A stretch of DNA of 14,673 bases from JBQCHF01 sp051953655 (GTDB taxonomy: Bacteria > Actinomycetota > Actinomycetes > Motilibacterales > Motilibacteraceae), in contig JBQCIO010000359.1 in NCBI GenBank assembly GCA_051953655.1, positions 1 to 14,673 on the forward strand, written 5' to 3'. The notes beneath the pieces were generated by a model, which did not search any database, was not told the origin of the DNA, and saw only the letters and a program-made list of their open reading frames with translations. The number at the start of each line of letters is the position of its first letter. Positions within the stretch are counted from its first letter, which is position 1. Made by a program: the position numbers and the translations under genes. Positions 12,168 through 14,673 of the stretch are shown piece by piece.

Positions 12168-13151
12168 TCAGGCCGGGACGACGACCTCCTGGGCCGCAGC
12201 CACCCCGCCGGCCAGCAGCGGGGCGTCGACCCGGGTGTTGCGCTTGACGACGGCCAGCGCGACCGGGCCGAGCTCGTGGTGGCGCGCCGACGAGGTCACG
12301 GTGCCGACGGCGCGGCCCTCGAGCTCGACCGGGGCTCCGTGCAGGGGCAGCACGTCCACGGAGCCGTCGAGGTGCAGCAGCACCAGCCGGCGCGGGGGGC
12401 GGCCGAGGTTGTGCACCCGGGCCACGGTCTCCTGGCCGCGGTAGCAGCCCTTGTCCAGGTGCACCGCGGGGCCGATCCAGCCGAGCTCGTGCGGGATGGT
12501 GCGGTGGTCGGTCTCCAGGCCGAAGCGCGGCTGGCGCGCGACGATCCGCAGCGCCTCCAGGGCCCAGACCCCGGCCAGGGTCCGGTCCGCCGCGTAGGCC
12601 TCCAGCCCGGGCCGCGGCAGGAGCACCGCGCGGCCCACGGCGTCGAGGACGGCCACGTGCTCGGGGTGCGGCTCGCGGGCCGGCTCGTGCACGCCGGCGT
12701 AGTCGGCGGTGACGTCGGCGACCTCGACCTGGGTCCAGAACTTCATCGACTCCAGGTAGGCGACCAGTCCCGGCGCGGTGCCGGGCTCGACGTGCGCCCA
12801 CACCGACTCGCCGTCGTCGACCAGGGAGAGGTGGTGCTCGACGTGCCCGTGCGGGTCGAGCACCAGCGCCTGGGTGGACTCCCCGGCGGGCAGCGCGGTG
12901 AGGTGCTGCGAGGTGAGCGAGTGCAGCCAGGACAGGCGGTCCGGGCCGCTGACCCGGACGACGCCGCGGTGCGAGAGGTCGACCAGGCCCTCCCCCTGCT
13001 CCAGCCGGCGCTGCTCGCGCAGCGGGTCGCCGTAGTGAGCGGCGACGCCGGCGTCCGGCGGGTCGGCGGGCACCGCGCCGGGGCGGTCCAGCAGCGGGGA
13101 GCGGTAGGTGGTCGGCGCGGCAGCCGCCGCCTCGACGTCGGAGGTGCTCAC
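12168..13151 (-). CDS. ygfZ: YgfZ/GcvT-like folate-binding protein
   Basis: A 327-aa protein of the YgfZ (IBA57) family, which uses tetrahydrofolate to support assembly or repair of certain iron-sulfur enzymes. The signature KGCYRGQE with the essential Cys lies at 234-241. The N-terminal GcvT-like part contains REQRRLEQGEGLVDLSHRGV (45-64), VSGPDRLSWLHSLTSQHL (67-84) and LDPHGHVEHHLSLVDDG (98-114). The GTG at 13149-13151 is chosen as start because it overlaps the stop of the Fur-family gene as GTGA, with a G-run (GGGGGG) 8 nt upstream; a GTG three codons earlier (13160) is the alternative. The coupling implies shared expression with the regulator. A metal or redox regulator next to an iron-sulfur maintenance protein makes sense. 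Length is typical for actinobacteria. Confidence 0.93.
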   Translation of the reverse strand: MSTSDVEAAAAAPTTYRSPLLDRPGAVPADPPDAGVAAHYGDPLREQRRLEQGEGLVDLSHRGVVRVSGPDRLSWLHSLTSQHLTALPAGESTQALVLDPHGHVEHHLSLVDDGESVWAHVEPGTAPGLVAYLESMKFWTQVEVADVTADYAGVHEPAREPHPEHVAVLDAVGRAVLLPRPGLEAYAADRTLAGVWALEALRIVARQPRFGLETDHRTIPHELGWIGPAVHLDKGCYRGQETVARVHNLGRPPRRLVLLHLDGSVDVLPLHGAPVELEGRAVGTVTSSARHHELGPVALAVVKRNTRVDAPLLAGGVAAAQEVVVPA

Positions 13152-13561
13152 GGGGCGCACCCCCCGCAGCGGCCGTAGATGGCGAAGTGCTTCACGTCGG
13201 TCTCGAACCCGTGCTCGGCCGCCAGCCTTCCCACCAGCTCGTCGGCCACCTGGACCGGCACCTCGGTGACCGCACCGCAGTCGCGGCAGACCAGGTGCAG
13301 GTGGTCGACGTCGTCGGCCGCGTGATAGGTCGGCGCGCCGTGGCCGAGGTGGGTGTGGGTGACGAGCCCGAGCTCCTCGAGCAGCTCGAGGGTGCGGTAG
13401 ACGGTGGAGATGTTGACGCCGTCGACGGTCTTGCGGACCTCGGCGCAGATCTCCTCGGGCGTGGCGTGCCGGAGGGTCTCGACCGCCTGAACGACGAGCT
13501 GGCGCGCCGGGGTCATGCGGTAGCCCCGCGACCTCAGCTCGTGCTGCAGCTCGTTGCCCAC
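13148..13561 (-). CDS. Fur-family metalloregulator, Nur-like
   Basis: A 137-aa Fur-family repressor starting at GTG 13559-13561. The winged helix spans residues about 8-82, with RMTPARQLVVQAVETL (15-30) and the recognition helix NISTVYRTLELLEELGLV (50-67). The structural zinc site has two pairs, Cys92/Cys95 (CRDC) and Cys132/Cys135 (CGGC). His69, His71 and His125 stand where Streptomyces Nur (nickel-responsive) has its Ni-site His70, His72 and His126, as I recall. His32, His87 and His89 match three of the four M-site ligands, but the fourth (His86) is replaced (Val85/Asp86). The text around HLGHGAPTYH also looks like Nur. So a nickel-sensing role is likelier than iron or zinc, but unproven. 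It is translated in overlap with the ygfZ-like gene and has its own leaderless promoter. Confidence 0.9.
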   Translation of the reverse strand: MGNELQHELRSRGYRMTPARQLVVQAVETLRHATPEEICAEVRKTVDGVNISTVYRTLELLEELGLVTHTHLGHGAPTYHAADDVDHLHLVCRDCGAVTEVPVQVADELVGRLAAEHGFETDVKHFAIYGRCGGCAP

Positions 13562-13574
13562 GAGAGGGAGTCTA
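13562..13574 (-). promoter_or_regulatory. Leaderless-type -10 element of the Fur-family gene
   Basis: On the minus strand TAGACT (13569-13574) lies 7 nt before the GTG at 13561, within the 24-nt gap after the nitrobindin-like gene. Bases 13559-13576 match 14204-14221 at 17 of 18 positions, so this and the 35-aa gene share a promoter sequence. Confidence 0.55.
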
Positions 13575-13585
13575 GGAGCGGTGGT

Positions 13586-14077
13586 CTACGCGACGTGCTT
13601 GAGGCGGCCGCTGGCGTGCGGCTGCAGCGGCTGCCCGACGGCGGCCATGTCGTAGGCCCACATCAGGTCGCCTTCCACGAGCCCGTAGAGCCGGTGCCCG
13701 GCGGTGTACTCCTTGGCCGACTCGGTGCGCGCCACCAGGTCGGTCCGGAGCTCGATCCGCGGGCCCGGCACCGAGCCGAGCCAGATCTCGACGTAGCCGG
13801 TGGGGTGGGCCAGCAGCACCTCGAGCTCGCCCTGCGGGCGGACCCGCCAGAAGCCGGTCTCGGTGGCCAGCGGGCGCACCTGCTGGCCCTCGTCGTCCAG
13901 CAGCCAGCTCCGGCTGGTGTAGTGCAGGAACGGCCGGCCGGAGTGGGAGAACTCGATCTCCTGGCCGAAGCGGACGTCGTCCATGGTCGGGTAGCCGACG
14001 ACGCCGGCGCCCTCCCAGCGCCCGAGCAGCCAGGCGACGGGGACCAGCTCAGCGGGCAGGTCGGAGGGGATCTCCAT
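13586..14077 (-). CDS. Nitrobindin-like haem-binding beta-barrel protein (THAP4/FABP-like)
   Basis: A 163-aa protein of the nitrobindin family, ten-stranded beta-barrels that bind haem and, in M. tuberculosis Rv2717c and human THAP4, react with NO or isomerise peroxynitrite. The family motif GxWxGxG is present as GRWEGAG (19-25). A run of alternating strands follows, including FGQEIEFSHSGRPFLHYTSRSW (37-58 in part), TETGFWRV (72-79) and GYVEIWLGSV (94-103). The C-terminal PHASGRLKHV carries His154, at the position of the axial haem ligand (His155 in Rv2717c, as recalled). The length is typical and there is no signal peptide, so it is cytoplasmic. It is 21 nt downstream of the 35-aa membrane peptide gene, probably in one transcript. 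Confidence 0.92.
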   Translation of the reverse strand: MEIPSDLPAELVPVAWLLGRWEGAGVVGYPTMDDVRFGQEIEFSHSGRPFLHYTSRSWLLDDEGQQVRPLATETGFWRVRPQGELEVLLAHPTGYVEIWLGSVPGPRIELRTDLVARTESAKEYTAGHRLYGLVEGDLMWAYDMAAVGQPLQPHASGRLKHVA

Positions 14078-14098
14078 GCTGGGTTCCCTGCCTCCCGG

Positions 14099-14206
14099 CT
14101 AGGACTGGCCCTTGTAGAGCTTGTAGACGACGTAGCCGGCGAACCACGTGATCAGCAGCGCGATGACCACGAGCAGGCTGGTGTAGAAGATCTCGAGGGC
14201 GTCCAC
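14099..14206 (-). CDS. 35-aa single-pass membrane peptide
   Basis: A short gene: GTG start 14204-14206, TAG stop 14099-14101. It encodes MDALEIFYTSLLVVIALLIT (1-20) followed by WFAGYVVYKLYKGQS. Residues about 8-28 form one membrane helix, with an acidic N-terminus and a basic C-terminus (KLYKG), so the C-terminus is expected inside. Evidence that it is real: a leaderless -10 (TAGACT) lies exactly 7 nt before the GTG, the same promoter as that of the Fur-family gene; codons are of normal high-GC type; and it ends 21 nt before the nitrobindin-like gene start. I know no function. Single-pass peptides of this kind often bind and modulate a larger membrane protein. Confidence 0.75.
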   Translation of the reverse strand: MDALEIFYTSLLVVIALLITWFAGYVVYKLYKGQS

Positions 14207-14243
14207 GGGAGGGAGTCTAGGGATGCCCCGCTAGCGTCGCCGC
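14207..14243. promoter_or_regulatory. 37-bp divergent leaderless promoter pair
   Basis: TAGACT on the minus strand (14214-14219) serves the 35-aa gene (7 nt to its GTG). TAGCGT on the plus strand (14232-14237) serves the DsrE-like gene (6 nt to its ATG). With 37 bp between start codons, the -35 region of each promoter must overlap the -10 of the other. Confidence 0.55.
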
Positions 14244-14606
14244 ATGGCCTCCTCCCTCGTGCTCAAGGTCACCTGCGGCGCCGAGGCGCCCGAGCGCTGC
14301 TCGCAGGGGTTCACCGTCGCCGCGGTGGCCGTCGCGAGCGGCGTGCCGGTCTCGCTGTGGCTGACCGGCGAGTCGGTGTGGTTCGCCGTGCCCGGGCGCG
14401 CCGAGCGGTTCGAGCTGCCCGAGTCCGCCCCGCTCGCGGACCTGCTCGCGGCGGTGCTCGCCGGCGGCACGGTGACGGTCTGCACGCAGTGCGCCGCCCG
14501 GCGCGGCCTGGCCCAGGAGGACCTCCTGCCGGGCGTCCGCATCGCCGGCGCGCAGGCGTTCGTGGAGGAGGCGCTCGCCGACGGCGCGCAGGCGCTCGTC
14601 TACTGA
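14244..14606 (+). CDS. DsrE-like family protein
   Basis: A 120-aa protein of the DsrE/DsrF-like fold, a small alpha/beta domain often involved in sulfur relay. The N-terminus SSLVLKVTCGAEAPERCSQG (3-22) forms the first strand and loop; a helix VAAVAVASGVPVSLWLTG (25-42) follows. The segment VTVCTQCAARRG (77-88) carries Cys80 and Cys83, with Cys80 near the place of the active-site Cys in sulfur-carrying members. The C-terminal AGAQAFVEEALADGAQALVY (101-120) is typical. There is no membrane helix. The start ATG 14244 is set by the leaderless promoter. Whether it carries sulfur is an inference; many actinobacterial members are uncharacterised. Confidence 0.85.
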   Translation: MASSLVLKVTCGAEAPERCSQGFTVAAVAVASGVPVSLWLTGESVWFAVPGRAERFELPESAPLADLLAAVLAGGTVTVCTQCAARRGLAQEDLLPGVRIAGAQAFVEEALADGAQALVY

Positions 14607-14621
14607 CCGCCGGCCCGCTTC

Positions 14622-14649
14622 GGAACGATCACGTCCGCGTGATCCTTCC
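14622..14649 (+). terminator. Hairpin after the DsrE-like gene
   Basis: GGAACGATCACG (14622-14633) pairs with 14638-14649 around TCCG: 11 of 12 positions, with one C-C mismatch. It lies 15 nt past the stop at 14606. No clear T-tract follows. Confidence 0.6.
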
Positions 14650-14659
14650 ATGCTTACCG

Positions 14660-14673
14660 CGACAGATCTGTCG
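14660..14673. other. Palindrome CGACAGATCTGTCG at the window end
   Basis: A perfect 14-bp palindrome ending at the last base. It could be an operator for a gene beyond the window, or part of a longer structure. Confidence 0.35.

Overview
The window is high-GC actinobacterial DNA. Strong G/C bias at third positions, GTG starts, many apparently leaderless promoters (TAGNNT 6-7 nt before the start codon), an XRE/HbhA-like/DUF2516 cluster, and an RsiG-type anti-sigma factor all point to Actinomycetota. The mix fits a Geodermatophilaceae-like organism (Blastococcus, Geodermatophilus, Modestobacter); that family assignment is an inference. No rRNA, tRNA, CRISPR array or transposase gene was seen.

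Layout. (1) 1-465: 3' part of a GNAT acetyltransferase, convergent with an alpha/beta hydrolase (501-1280) that seems to lack its catalytic His. (2) 1327-3015, minus strand: DUF2516 membrane protein, HbhA-like Lys/Ala-rich protein and XRE regulator, in the same order as Rv0476-hbhA-Rv0474 of Mycobacterium tuberculosis. (3) 3103-5168: a patch of visibly lower GC holding three unrecognised small genes. It contains three copies of a CTCAG-N6-CTGAG sequence. One of these is the very 3' end of the next gene (VIT1 family transporter, 5148-5855), and one is an exact 21-bp copy of that gene end lying 1.17 kb away. Inside are 40-bp inverted repeats at the two edges and a third related palindrome in the middle. 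This is the least explained part of the window. (4) 5148-6812: VIT1-family transporter, 61-aa small protein and four-helix membrane protein, separated by strong hairpins. (5) 7038-9580: type II asparaginase, RsiG-like c-di-GMP-dependent anti-sigma factor and BKACE-family enzyme, the last two overlapping by ATGA. (6) 9833-12082, plus strand: DUF4388 protein with a long disordered middle, then D-aminoacyl-tRNA deacylase. (7) 12168-14206, minus strand: YgfZ, Fur/Nur-like regulator, nitrobindin-like haem protein and a 35-aa membrane peptide. A DsrE-like gene (14244-14606) diverges from these across only 37 bp.

How the genes relate. Most are conserved actinobacterial core or near-core genes. The coupled units are BKACE-rsiG, fur-ygfZ (GTGA overlap) and the 35-aa gene with the nitrobindin gene (21 nt apart). 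RsiG suggests that a WhiG/FliA-type sigma factor is under c-di-GMP control in this organism. The Fur protein keeps the three His that bind nickel in Streptomyces Nur. A Nur-box-like sequence lies upstream of the XRE-hbhA genes. Statements about other genomes are from memory, not from a search.
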